From CBDBIG01 sp965205845 [NCBI: bacterium] (GTDB lineage Bacteria > SAR324), in contig CBDBIG010000002.1 in NCBI GenBank assembly GCA_965205845.1, positions 496,001-560,000 of the forward strand: 64,000 bases of DNA. Reading direction: 5' to 3'. This document shows positions 37,637 to 46,518 of the stretch, one piece after another. Both the position numbers and the translations under genes were made by a program. The notes under the pieces were generated by a model. That model had not been told where the DNA came from and ran no database searches. It worked only from the letters and a program-made list of their open reading frames with translations. Position 1 is the stretch's first letter; each line of letters opens with the position of its first letter.

Positions 37637-39220
37637 ATGCGTAAATTATTTTTCGCGCTGGTGTTTTCACTGGCTGCGATCGGCCTTGTGGCTGGTCCTG
37701 CGTTGGCACAAAAACGTGGTGGCATTTTGCGGGCACAACATCGCGGCAATCCGCCTAGCATGTCCATTTTGGAGGAAGCCACTGTTTCCACCAACTGGCC
37801 CGCCATGCCTGTGATGAGCAACTTGGTGCTTTATGATGTGTTTAAAGAGGTTGAAAGCCTTAAAACGATCAAAGGCGAATTGGCCAGTAAATGGCGCTGG
37901 AGTAAAGACGGCAAATCCTTGACCTTTACCTTGAAAAAAGGGGTCAAGTTTCATGACGGCAAGCCTTTGACGGCAAAAGATGTGGTGCATACGTGGGATT
38001 TGTTAAAAGACAAAGCACCTTCGGGCAAACTGCGTAAAAACCCACGCAAAATTTGGTACAAATTTCTGGTCTCTGTAAAAGCCAAAGGTGACTATCAAGT
38101 TACCTTTAACTTAAAGCGCCGCCAGCCTTCCTTAATGGCCATGCTTGCTTCTGGCTATGCAGCCGTTTATCCAGCACACGTAAGCCCGGCCAAGATGCGG
38201 ACCGCACCCATTGGGAGTGGCCCATTTGTCTTTAAATCTTGGGAGCGTGGGCAACAAGTTAAACTCACCCGCAATCCCAATTATTTTCGTAAAGGGCGCC
38301 CCTATCTTGATGGGATTACGTATTTCATCATTAAAAGCCGTGAAACGCGTGTGCTTGCTCTGGCTGCGGGTGAGCACGACATAAGCCTGCCTTACGATGT
38401 GACAACCGCCTTGGAAAAGGACTTAAAAGCGCGTAAGAAAGATATTGTCACCGTGCTAAAGCCTTCCAACGTGTCGGTAAACTTGATTATTAACCCCGAA
38501 AAAGCCCCTATGGATGACCCTGAGTTACGCCGTGCATTGACCTTGGCCATTGACCGTCAAGCGTTCATTGACACCTTATCTCAAGGCAACGGGATTATTT
38601 CGAGTTCACTCATGCCACCCCCATACGGTGTCTGGGGTTTGCCCCAAAAAGAGCTCCGCAAGCTCTACGGTAGCGTCAAGAAGAATCGTGCGCGTGCCAA
38701 AGCCGTCATGAAGAAAAAAGGTTACAGTGCAAGCAAGCCTTTAAAAATGAAGATTTCGACACGCAACATTTCCATCTATCGTGATCCTGCGGCGTTGCTG
38801 ATTGACCACCTGAAGCAAATTGGTGTCGAAGCAGAACTTGAATTGGTAGAAACCAGCAACTGGCACGCCAAGGTGGCACGCCGTGATTATCAAGTAGGCT
38901 TAAACCTCACGGGTTTGGCACCCGATGATCCTGATGCCATGTTTTATGAGAACTTTGACTGCACCTCTCAACGCAACTACGCAAAATACTGCAATCCGGA
39001 GCTCGAGAAGTTGTTCGATAAGCAGTCTCAGGAGCGCAACTTTAGAAAACGCCTGAAACTTGTGCATAGGATTGAGCGCGAACTCATCAAAGATGTTGCG
39101 AGGCCTCTTTTCTATCACCGCAGGAACTATACTGCATGGCAGCCTCATGTTAAGAACATCTTCGTTCACCAAAGCACCTATAACGCATGGCGCATGGATG
39201 AAGTATGGCTTGACAAATAA
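37637..39220 (+). CDS. ABC transporter substrate-binding protein, family 5 (peptide/solute type)
   Basis: 527 residues. The signal peptide MRKLFFALVFSLAAIGLVAG is cut after ALA, giving a mature start QKRGGILRAQHRGNPPSM. The family 5 pattern follows: SNLVLYDVFKEVESLKTIKGELASKW, WSKDGKSLTFTLKKGVKFHDGKPLTAKDVVHTW, GSGPFVFKSWERGQQVKLTRNPNYF and LNLTGLAPDDPDAMFYENF. Proteins of this family bind peptides, nickel or other solutes in the periplasm. No permease or ATPase genes are adjacent, so it is an orphan in this window. AAGGAG sits about 12 bases before the ATG. A hairpin just downstream may end the transcript. Confidence 0.92.
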   Translation: MRKLFFALVFSLAAIGLVAGPALAQKRGGILRAQHRGNPPSMSILEEATVSTNWPAMPVMSNLVLYDVFKEVESLKTIKGELASKWRWSKDGKSLTFTLKKGVKFHDGKPLTAKDVVHTWDLLKDKAPSGKLRKNPRKIWYKFLVSVKAKGDYQVTFNLKRRQPSLMAMLASGYAAVYPAHVSPAKMRTAPIGSGPFVFKSWERGQQVKLTRNPNYFRKGRPYLDGITYFIIKSRETRVLALAAGEHDISLPYDVTTALEKDLKARKKDIVTVLKPSNVSVNLIINPEKAPMDDPELRRALTLAIDRQAFIDTLSQGNGIISSSLMPPPYGVWGLPQKELRKLYGSVKKNRARAKAVMKKKGYSASKPLKMKISTRNISIYRDPAALLIDHLKQIGVEAELELVETSNWHAKVARRDYQVGLNLTGLAPDDPDAMFYENFDCTSQRNYAKYCNPELEKLFDKQSQERNFRKRLKLVHRIERELIKDVARPLFYHRRNYTAWQPHVKNIFVHQSTYNAWRMDEVWLDK

Positions 39221-39234
39221 GCGCGGTCCGCTTT

Positions 39235-39264
39235 TTCAAGCGTTTGCGTTCTAAAACGCTTGAA
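39235..39264 (+). terminator. hairpin after the binding-protein gene
   Basis: TTCAAGCGTTT (39235-39245) pairs perfectly with AAACGCTTGAA (39254-39264) over an 8-nt loop, starting 14 bp after the stop codon. There is no T-run after it, so it may stabilise the mRNA end rather than terminate by itself. Confidence 0.55.
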
Positions 39265-39445
39265 ATGCACCTATCCCATCCCCTTCGTTTGTCCCCGGGT
39301 GTTTCGTTTGTTGCTGGTTGCAGCCCCAAGTGTTACGGTGGTCTAAAGGTAAGGGGATGTTTTGTGTTACCCACCCCAAAAATGCTTCGCTTAAAATAAG
39401 CGTGCCCAGCGGTTTTTGTCTGCACAAATTTCATTTTATGCACGC

Positions 39446-40192
39446 TTAACGGGGCATTTTGGCAATGTGCAACACCGCAGCACCAAACAGGCGTTGAATA
39501 ACCTCAACATGCGCAAAACCCGTTTCGAGCAGCAGGCTTTTGAGTTCTAATGGCTTGGGATAATGGCGGGTTGAATCGGGTAAATAGGCGTACATTTCTT
39601 GCTTAGGGTGGAGAAACTTTCCAATGGCTGGGGTCAAGTAAAATAAATGCCATTGAAACAATTGCCGGATGATGGGTAAAGTCACCTGTCCAATATCTAA
39701 AATGCCCAACACCCCCCCCGGGGCAAGTAAGCGAAATGCTTCTTTAAGGGCACTGGTTAAATTGGCCGTGTTGCGCAGGCCGTACGCTACCGTAATAACA
39801 TGAAAAAAATGACTGGAAAAAGGCATGTGCAAAGCATCGCCCTCAATTAAGGATACCGTTGGCCATTTCTTTTTTTGAGACTGGCTGGCCAAGCGTTTTT
39901 GGGCTATTTGCAGCATGGGTCTCGAAAAATCGAGGGCAACCAACACCCCTAGGTGCCTGACATAGCCCATGCTATAACGCATTACATCACCTGTGCCACA
40001 ACACAGATCGAGCACGCGTGCCTGGGGTTGAATGTTACATTTTTTCACCAGCAAACGCTTCCATAAACGGTGCTGCCCTTGGGTGATGAGGTCGTTGAAC
40101 GTATTGTAACGCAGGGCAATGCTCGAGAAATTTCTGCGCACGTAACGCATTTTTTCCTCTTCGCTGTCAAATTGGGCTAAATTTTTCTTCAT
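39446..40192 (-). CDS. ubiE: ubiquinone/menaquinone C-methyltransferase UbiE
   Basis: A 248-residue SAM methyltransferase of quinone synthesis. From MKKNLAQFDSEEEKMRYVRR at 40192 it shows the UbiE pattern: FSSIALRYNTFNDLITQGQHRLWK, motif I VLDLCCGTGDVMR, ALDFSRPMLQIAQKRL, EGDALHMPF, VTVAYGLRNTANLTSALKEAFRLLAPGGVLGILDIG and the C-terminal YAYLPDSTRHYPKPLELKSLL. The frame is open 34 codons further upstream but the extension has no family character. It lies just after the AICAR formyltransferase gene on the same strand, about 105 bp apart. No other ubi genes are in view. Confidence 0.93.
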   Translation of the reverse strand: MKKNLAQFDSEEEKMRYVRRNFSSIALRYNTFNDLITQGQHRLWKRLLVKKCNIQPQARVLDLCCGTGDVMRYSMGYVRHLGVLVALDFSRPMLQIAQKRLASQSQKKKWPTVSLIEGDALHMPFSSHFFHVITVAYGLRNTANLTSALKEAFRLLAPGGVLGILDIGQVTLPIIRQLFQWHLFYLTPAIGKFLHPKQEMYAYLPDSTRHYPKPLELKSLLLETGFAHVEVIQRLFGAAVLHIAKMPR

Positions 40193-40297
40193 GGTAGAAC
40201 AACGCTTACCCGTTATGCGCAGGTTTTGGAAGTGGCTTTGGGTGCAACCTGTAACAAAGGGGCGTGATAACGCACCAAAAAGCACTCGCTTCACAGT

Positions 40298-41497
40298 TTA
40301 ATGATGAAACAACCGCAGGTTCGAAAAGGCCATCACAATGGCGTAGTCATCACACGCAGCAATCACTGAAGCATCCCCCGCAGACCCCCCTGGTTGCACA
40401 ATGCACCCCACCCCACGTAGGGCAGCTTGGTCGATGTTGTCGCGAAAAGGAAAAAAAGCATCGGAGGCGAGGGCCACTGTCTGCATGTTTTGAAGCCATT
40501 GGCCACGCTGTGCTTTATCCAGAGGTTGAGGTGGCGTGTTGGTAAAAAATTTTCCCCAATAGGCACGCTCTTGTGCAGTGACAAAACCCAGCAAATAACT
40601 CTGCACCGCGTTAATCCGATCTACCCTGCGCGTATGGCTGGTAAAGGGTAGCGCAAGCACCTGGGGGTGGTGACGCAAATGCCACATTTCGGCTTTTTGG
40701 CCCGCCAGTCGGGTACAGTCAACCCTGCTTTGTTGTCCTGCTCCAATCCCAATCACCTGCCCACCCCAGGCATAAGCCACCGAGTTGGACTGGGTGTACT
40801 TTACCGTAATGGCTGCCAAGATAAGGTCTTGTTCTTGTTGTGGGGTCAGGGTTTTGTTTTGGGTTACGCGATGGTGAAGCAAACGGGCATCGATGCGCGC
40901 ATTGTTTCTTTGTTGGCTAAAGCGCACCCCATATACCTCGCGCTCCTCCACCGCCGCGGGGGTGTATTGTGGATTGGCACACAAGATTACAAAACGCCCT
41001 TGCTTTTTGCTACGCAAGATTACAAGGGCTTCTTCTTCGTAGTCAGGCGCAATGATGCCATCACACACCTCGCGTTTAAGCAAGCGCGCAAGGCTGACGT
41101 CCACCCGTGTACTCACTGCAGCAAAATCACCGTAAGAGCACATAGGATCTCCCCCCCTTGCCCGTGCATAAGCAGATGCCACAGCAGACAGTTCCACACC
41201 CTGCAAACCCAAGGCTTGCCGTTGCTGGGGTTGCAAAGGCAAGCCCAGGGCAACACCAGCGGGACTCACATGTTTAAACGACGCTGCAGCGGGGAGGTGC
41301 AAAACTTGCCCTGCTTCGCGCACCAACTGCCATGCATTCAGGGCATCGAGCAAATTGATATAACCGGGTGCACCATGCAGCACTTTAAAGGGCGGGTTTT
41401 GCTTGTTGATCCACGCCATGGCTGGGGTTTGGTGGGGGTTACAGCCATAACGCAAAGGAATTGGGTGCAAAGCATGGGCGGTGTTATTTTTGATCAT
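40298..41497 (-). CDS. standalone AICAR transformylase (PurH C-terminal activity only)
   Basis: 399 residues matching the AICAR formyltransferase half of PurH: LRYGCNPHQTPA at the N-terminus, FKVLHGAPGYINLLDALNAW, SFKHVSPAGVALG with the KH catalytic pair, RARGGDPMCSYGDFAAVS, CDGIIAPDYEEEAL, ILAAITVKYTQSNSVAYAWGGQVIGIGAGQQSRVDCTRLAG and FFPFRDNIDQAALRGV plus QPGGSAGD. The usual N-terminal MGS-like IMP cyclohydrolase domain (~200 residues) is absent and there is no room for it upstream. The final ring-closure step would need a separate enzyme elsewhere. The start ATG at 41497 fits the domain start well. Confidence 0.93.
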   Translation of the reverse strand: MIKNNTAHALHPIPLRYGCNPHQTPAMAWINKQNPPFKVLHGAPGYINLLDALNAWQLVREAGQVLHLPAAASFKHVSPAGVALGLPLQPQQRQALGLQGVELSAVASAYARARGGDPMCSYGDFAAVSTRVDVSLARLLKREVCDGIIAPDYEEEALVILRSKKQGRFVILCANPQYTPAAVEEREVYGVRFSQQRNNARIDARLLHHRVTQNKTLTPQQEQDLILAAITVKYTQSNSVAYAWGGQVIGIGAGQQSRVDCTRLAGQKAEMWHLRHHPQVLALPFTSHTRRVDRINAVQSYLLGFVTAQERAYWGKFFTNTPPQPLDKAQRGQWLQNMQTVALASDAFFPFRDNIDQAALRGVGCIVQPGGSAGDASVIAACDDYAIVMAFSNLRLFHH

Positions 41498-41766
41498 TTG
41501 TTTAATCGGGTTTTTTTTTAAGGTGATTTCGGTTTGATTACCCTGTGGGATTGCTGTACAATTCCCCAGAGTTGTGATACCTTGTCTCGAAGACTTCCAT
41601 CATCTTATTTTGTCCTACTTAAAAGGCCTTCTTGGCAGCAGGGTTGTGCCCGGCGATAAACCCATACTTAGAGCCGTGGCTTGCTTGCGTTACATGTAGT
41701 ACAAAGGGCTTATTTTTGTCCCAAGACACACCATTTCCAAAAAATTGCAGCGCAAGAGGTTCATTT

Positions 41767-42675
41767 ATGCGCCAACCAGTCAACCATCGTCAAACAGTGA
41801 TTGCCCGTTTTATTTGGGTTGCTTGTGGACTGGCTTTAAGTGGTTCCATGCTGAGTCTTAGCACTGCAGCACTTTATGCTCAAGCCAAGGTACAGCAATG
41901 TGCCAAAGCAAGCCGTGATTCTTGTATTGATTGGGAGAAAGCCGTGGCTTATGCTGTAGGGCAAGGGGCACCAGCCCAGTGGGCAAAAACGACAGCGCAG
42001 AAGAACATCAGCGCAACCCGCGCAGCAGAACTGGATGCTTTTCGCAATTTGTTGCAGCTTATTCAAGGGGTGAACCTCGATGCCAACACAACGGTGGCAG
42101 GCAGGTCTGTACAAGATCAAAGGCTGGCCTCCCAACTTCAAGGGCGTTTAAGGGGGGTACGGCGCAGTGAGACACCGCGATATTTTTCTGACGGCAGCGT
42201 GAGTGTGCGCATGGAAGCGCGTTTAAGGGAGGTGATTCCCCAAGAATGGAGAACTCCCGTGGGTGTCGGCGCACTGCAGAAGATTGCCCGTTCAGCGCTA
42301 CAAACCACGGCTGCTTCTCCTTTGCTTAGCAGCACGCAGCCTATAACGGGAATTGTGATTGATGCGCGGGGTTTGGGCTTGCAACCAGCCCTTGCACCAC
42401 AGGTTCTTGGCCCGCAGAATGCCGTGTTGTATGATTCTTCTTTTGTTAGCGAGGAAAATTCCGACAACGGTGCATTGGGTTATGCGAAGTCTTTAAAAAA
42501 CATTCGCAAACACCCACGCGTGGGTCGCAATCCTGCCGTTATTAAAGCGCAGGCTGTTTTGGGCAATCAAAAGGCCAATGTGGTTCTTAACCAAACCGAT
42601 GCCGATGCTTTTCGCTTGCTTTGGGAGCGTGAGGAGTTTTTGCGTCAGGGCAGGTTATTGATTCTTTTAGATTAA
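41767..42675 (+). CDS. exported LPP20-like protein
   Basis: 302 residues. The signal segment is near 12-38 (IWVACGLALSGSMLSLS, ending YAQA). The central part has the LPP20-family pattern AAELDAFRNLLQLIQGVNLDAN, then GRSVQDQRL and a dG-x-VSVRMEARL strand. The C-terminal part starts ITGIVIDARGLGLQPALAPQVL, a module often found after LPP20-like domains, and ends FLRQGRLLILLD. AAGAGG precedes the ATG at 41767. It is first of three genes on the plus strand coding exported proteins, which together look like an envelope assembly. Exact role unknown; relatives include flagellar-associated FlgP/FlgT-like proteins. Confidence 0.7.
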   Translation: MRQPVNHRQTVIARFIWVACGLALSGSMLSLSTAALYAQAKVQQCAKASRDSCIDWEKAVAYAVGQGAPAQWAKTTAQKNISATRAAELDAFRNLLQLIQGVNLDANTTVAGRSVQDQRLASQLQGRLRGVRRSETPRYFSDGSVSVRMEARLREVIPQEWRTPVGVGALQKIARSALQTTAASPLLSSTQPITGIVIDARGLGLQPALAPQVLGPQNAVLYDSSFVSEENSDNGALGYAKSLKNIRKHPRVGRNPAVIKAQAVLGNQKANVVLNQTDADAFRLLWEREEFLRQGRLLILLD

Positions 42676-42695
42676 AGACCTCGACACCCCTTCAT

Positions 42696-42805
42696 CATCA
42701 ACCCACACTGTGTTGCCCACCCCACACGCTACGCGATTATCTCTCTAATTCATCAACCCATGCTATGTTGCCCACCCCACACGCTACGCGATAACCTATC
42801 TAAAA
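42696..42805. repeat. 55-bp tandem duplication between two envelope genes
   Basis: CATCAACCCA(C/T)(A/G)C...CCACACGCTACGCGAT runs twice, at 42696 and 42751, with several substitutions. It lies between the LPP20-like stop and the SLH lipoprotein start, in the spacer. Confidence 0.88.
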
Positions 42806-42823
42806 AGAGGTCTTAAGGCAGTT

Positions 42824-44029
42824 ATGATGCCAACAACGCGCCCGTTTTTTTTATTGAGAACATCTTACACATCGCGTGCATGGTGCTGCGCTTTGTTGAC
42901 CTTTGGATTGCTACTTGTTGCCAGCTGCAGCAAAAACGAACTGCGCGAGGTGCGGGGCAGCCTTGATACTCCAGAACACCATGCATTGCGCGGTGAAGAT
43001 GCTTTGGAACGCAACCAATGGAGACGCGCAGAGAATGCTTTTATGCTGTCACTGGGCATTGCACCCAAACATGCCCCCTCGTTGGCAGGGTTGGCCGTGG
43101 CAAAGGCAGGTCTTGCAACCGATGCGCTATCTCCTAAAGAAAAAAAAAGCCTCCACCAGCAGGCCTTTGATGCCCTAGATGATGCTGAAGATGAGGCCAG
43201 CAGCAAAACGGAGCGCTATACGGTGTACACCCAAGGGATTCGCGTGCACAGCCTTAGTCGGTCGCCACCCAAAAAATGGCTGCAAGAGGCCCAAGATTTT
43301 TACGCGAAAGCAGGGCGCCTGGCTGCACCAAACGAGGTCAGACATCACCTGAACATTGCGCGCGCTTACCGCGTTAGTTTTGATTTGCCCAAAGCAGAAA
43401 CGGCCTACCGTAAAGTGCTTGCGGTCAGCACGCCTTATGCCCAAATTGCTGAAAACGAATTGGCGGTTGTGCAAAGGGTGCGTAGGGCTGCTCCGGGAGC
43501 TTTGCATGGCAAAAAAGTCGCTTTTTTGTCCGAGTTAAGCCGCGCTGATACCGCCGCTTTGCTGATTGAAGAGCTCCGCTTATCTCGCCTGTATCGCCTG
43601 CGTAATGCCAATAGGAAGGTCGTTGTGCCCAAGGTGAGGGACCTTCGCTCGCACCCTTTGCGCGCAGATATTGAGGCTTTGTTGCATTTGGGGGTGCGCG
43701 GGTTGGAGCTGGATTCCAGCGATCGCTTTCATCCCGATTCCATCATCACCCGAGCCGAATTTGCAGTCGTTATCGAAGACGTCCTCTCGGTGGTAACGGG
43801 GGAGAAAAACTTAAAAACCCGCTTTATCGGGCAGAAATCACCTTTTGCGGATATTCGCGGGGATGCCCCCCATTACAATGCTGTGCAAACCGTGGTGAGC
43901 CGTGGTTTGCTTGCCCCGCTGCACAAAATTAGCGGGCACTTTGGTCCCAAAGAACCCCTTAGCGGTGTCGATGCACTGTTGTCCATTCGGTTAATTAAGG
44001 ATGCGTTACGCAGCCTTAGCCGTGGGTAG
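42824..44029 (+). CDS. lipoprotein with TPR-like helices and C-terminal SLH domains
   Basis: 401 residues. The lipobox LLVASCSK near residues 29-36 places a lipidated Cys at ~35. TPR-like units follow (RGEDALERNQWRRAENAFML, HHLNIARAYRVSFDLPKAETAYRKVL). The C-terminus has two SLH-like repeats: ADIEALLHLGVRGLELDSSDRF with ITRAEFAVVIEDVL, and FADIRGDAPHYNAVQTVVSRGLL. SLH domains bind cell-wall-linked polymers or peptidoglycan. A lipid anchor on one end and SLH on the other suggests a tether between a membrane and the wall. It lies between two other exported genes. Confidence 0.75.
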   Translation: MMPTTRPFFLLRTSYTSRAWCCALLTFGLLLVASCSKNELREVRGSLDTPEHHALRGEDALERNQWRRAENAFMLSLGIAPKHAPSLAGLAVAKAGLATDALSPKEKKSLHQQAFDALDDAEDEASSKTERYTVYTQGIRVHSLSRSPPKKWLQEAQDFYAKAGRLAAPNEVRHHLNIARAYRVSFDLPKAETAYRKVLAVSTPYAQIAENELAVVQRVRRAAPGALHGKKVAFLSELSRADTAALLIEELRLSRLYRLRNANRKVVVPKVRDLRSHPLRADIEALLHLGVRGLELDSSDRFHPDSIITRAEFAVVIEDVLSVVTGEKNLKTRFIGQKSPFADIRGDAPHYNAVQTVVSRGLLAPLHKISGHFGPKEPLSGVDALLSIRLIKDALRSLSRG

Positions 44030-44127
44030 TCAAATTTTTTGCCCAAATGGAGTTGGGGCCACCTTATCTTAGCAATCAGGTGTATGGTTGTTGATGTTGC
44101 TTGTCGGTTTTGTGGTGATTTCGGGTT

Positions 44128-45783
44128 ATGGTTTATCAGGGTATTCGGGCGGGATTTATTGCCAGCGTGCTTTTTTTGGCTGGCATCATGCTGCCTTGTA
44201 CGGTTTTTGCCGAGCAATACCAGGGAAGTGCGCGGGTTGGTGTTTGGGCAAACAACCTCGAAGCTGCGCGCGAAGATGCTCTTTTGCGTGCAAAGTACCA
44301 AGCCCTTCTGCGTGCTTGCGAACAATTGGTGAGCCCTGCGCTGTTACGCAAGCGCAAGGCCTTGCTGCGTGCCAAAGTTTTCCCGTTACACATGCGCCTC
44401 ATTCGCTCTTTCCGGGCGGTGTCTTTAGAGCCTTCCCTCGACAAAAAGCAGTATCGGGCGGTAATTCTCGCCATCATCATGACAGAACCCCTTGAACGCG
44501 TGTTAAAGCAGGTGGGTCTACTGAGCAAAAGCAAGGAAGCGGTCATTTTAGCCCCATACTATCTAGATTCTGACGCCACCTTGGCAAAATTCTCTGCCTT
44601 GCGCCAAGAAACCTTTGCACGCATTACCGCGCGCTTAAAAGCGTTGGGATTCGAAGTCGATGCAAGCCCCAAAATGGCCAGTGCTAGCCAAATACGCACG
44701 CTCATCACGGGCCAAAATACGGGCATTGTGGTCGTGCGTACCACACAAAAATGGGATTTTAACACACACCTTTGGCAGATTACCCTGCGCATTTATGCCC
44801 CGAACCAAGGGGGTTTAATAGGTCAATTTACCCAGCGTAATACAAGTCCATCCCTTCAGGAACCTTGGAACAGTGATGCACGCGCCGCTTGGGGGCTGCT
44901 GTTGCTAAAACCTTTAACCAAGCAAATGCAGCCTCAACGCCTTTCTAGCATGGCCTTGCAAACTTCTCACGCACAAAAGACCGATACCTTGCGCGTTCGT
45001 GTACGAGGGTTGCATTCGGCTGAGGAAGAAAATGCATTTTTGAACCAATTTTTAAAGCATGCCAAATATGTTAAAAGCCTGCATATGGTCCAATTGGGTG
45101 CCGATGGAATGGAATACATCGTGCGACTGAAGGTGAGCCGCAAAAAATTACTCGCGCATTTCAAAAGTGTGCGCTCTTCGTATTTTCATCTAGATTTTAT
45201 GCGGTTTTCAGATGACAATAGCGCGCTGGATATCGCCCTAACCCCCAAAATTTTTGCCAAACCTGCGGCATTACAGTTATTCCCAGAGAGTAAGCGCCCG
45301 AGCACCATTGCCCGGAAGCTGCGCGTACTGCTTGAAACCCCAACCCCACTTAGCATAGGGGATCCCCGCTATCGCGAAGTAGAAGACAATGGGTGGTTTA
45401 CCAAACCCAACCAGGTTCCTTTTGCGATATCTATCTATGGGGAAATCGATTCCCGGGGGGATATAGACATGTACTTGGTTGACGGCCTTAAACCTAAAGA
45501 GCGCGTCGAAATTTTGTGGTTGCAGGTAGGTCGCACCCAGTTACGCCCTGAAATTCGCGTGTATGATTTGAAGCGAAAACTCATTTTGTTACGTAGAGTT
45601 AGCGATTGGTCGCGCATTGTTTTTAACATGCCACAAAAGGCACGTGCGTTTTACTTTCAAATAGGGGACCGCTATGGTTACATTCCAGGTGAACTGGGTG
45701 GTTATTTGCGCTACGACTACCTGTTTAAAGTCAAACACCGAGGCAAATCGCGCACCGCCCCCCCTGTTCGCCGCCCACTTTAA
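44128..45783 (+). CDS. exported protein with FlgT-like N-terminus
   Basis: 551 residues with a signal peptide ending VFAEQ. The segment SARVGVWANNLEAAREDALL with KYQALLRACEQLV resembles the FlgT/LPP20 N-terminal pattern, in which an Ala-rich helix follows a G-x-A strand. The middle region repeats a similar fold (VVRTTQKWDFNTHLWQITLRIYA) and the C-terminal ~130 residues form an all-beta domain ending DYLFKVKHRGKSRT with GDIDMYLVDGLKPKE. I do not recognise a named family for the C-terminus. The preceding two genes code LPP20-like and SLH lipoproteins, so the three probably act together at the envelope. Confidence 0.6.
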   Translation: MVYQGIRAGFIASVLFLAGIMLPCTVFAEQYQGSARVGVWANNLEAAREDALLRAKYQALLRACEQLVSPALLRKRKALLRAKVFPLHMRLIRSFRAVSLEPSLDKKQYRAVILAIIMTEPLERVLKQVGLLSKSKEAVILAPYYLDSDATLAKFSALRQETFARITARLKALGFEVDASPKMASASQIRTLITGQNTGIVVVRTTQKWDFNTHLWQITLRIYAPNQGGLIGQFTQRNTSPSLQEPWNSDARAAWGLLLLKPLTKQMQPQRLSSMALQTSHAQKTDTLRVRVRGLHSAEEENAFLNQFLKHAKYVKSLHMVQLGADGMEYIVRLKVSRKKLLAHFKSVRSSYFHLDFMRFSDDNSALDIALTPKIFAKPAALQLFPESKRPSTIARKLRVLLETPTPLSIGDPRYREVEDNGWFTKPNQVPFAISIYGEIDSRGDIDMYLVDGLKPKERVEILWLQVGRTQLRPEIRVYDLKRKLILLRRVSDWSRIVFNMPQKARAFYFQIGDRYGYIPGELGGYLRYDYLFKVKHRGKSRTAPPVRRPL

Positions 45784-45842
45784 AAGCGGGTTGGTTGTGC
45801 CACCCGTTCTTTGCCCTCAAAACTTGCCCTAGAAGTACTTTT

Positions 45843-46499
45843 TTACAGACCCCCCAGTGCCTTGGCAAAGTCCTCTAAGGATTGGGTGGGCCGCTTTGCA
45901 TCCCATATTGCACGCATAGCACCAATGCCATAGGCGCCTGCGTCAAGGCATGCTACCACCTGCTGGGGCGTAATCCCACCCAATGCCAAAATGGGTATGC
46001 GGGTTTTGGTACTGACTTGCTCAAGGGATTTTAACCCCAAGGGCCTTCCGTAACGTGCCTTAGAAGGTGTGGCGTAAATGGGCCCAAATACGACAAAATC
46101 CAGCCCTATTTCCTGAGCACGTAAAACCCCTTGCAAAGAGTGGGTAGATGCTCCAACCCATGTTTTAGGTGGGGGTGGACAAGGATGCCCTTGCCCTTTT
46201 TGGAGTAAATGGGCCTCACTCAAATGCAGCCCCCAATTAAATTTGAGTGCAAGGGCAGCAAAGGATGGTGGCTGGTTTACCAAGCAGCAGCATTGGGTTT
46301 TTTGCGGGCAAAGAGGGTTTAAAATGGTAGTGCGCTGAATGGCTGTACAATACTGTTGCAAGGCGGTTGGGGTAAGTTGTTTTTCTCTTATTTGCAGACC
46401 TTTTAAGCCTGCTTGTATAAGCAAAGGCAGTTGTTGCAGCGTTTGTGAGTGGCGCTGGGTTTGACCATTGGTAATGAGATAAAAACGAAAGGGAAGCAC
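45843..46499 (-). CDS. thiamine phosphate synthase family protein (ThiE/TenI)
   Basis: 218 residues with a TIM-barrel pattern of ThiE/TenI: FYLITNGQTQ at the start, GLKGLQIREKQLTP, LNWGLHLSEAHL-like segment, GASTHSLQGVLRAQEIGLDFVVFGPIYATPSK and ILALGGITPQQVVACLDAGAYGIGAMRAIW. ThiE joins the thiazole and pyrimidine moieties; TenI is an aromatase-type relative. The loops that separate the two cannot be judged reliably by eye. There are no other thi genes nearby. The start at 46499 lies 19 bp after the WD40 gene stop on the same strand. Confidence 0.82.
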   Translation of the reverse strand: MLPFRFYLITNGQTQRHSQTLQQLPLLIQAGLKGLQIREKQLTPTALQQYCTAIQRTTILNPLCPQKTQCCCLVNQPPSFAALALKFNWGLHLSEAHLLQKGQGHPCPPPPKTWVGASTHSLQGVLRAQEIGLDFVVFGPIYATPSKARYGRPLGLKSLEQVSTKTRIPILALGGITPQQVVACLDAGAYGIGAMRAIWDAKRPTQSLEDFAKALGGL

Positions 46500-46518
46500 T
46501 GAAAATAAACCTGGGATC

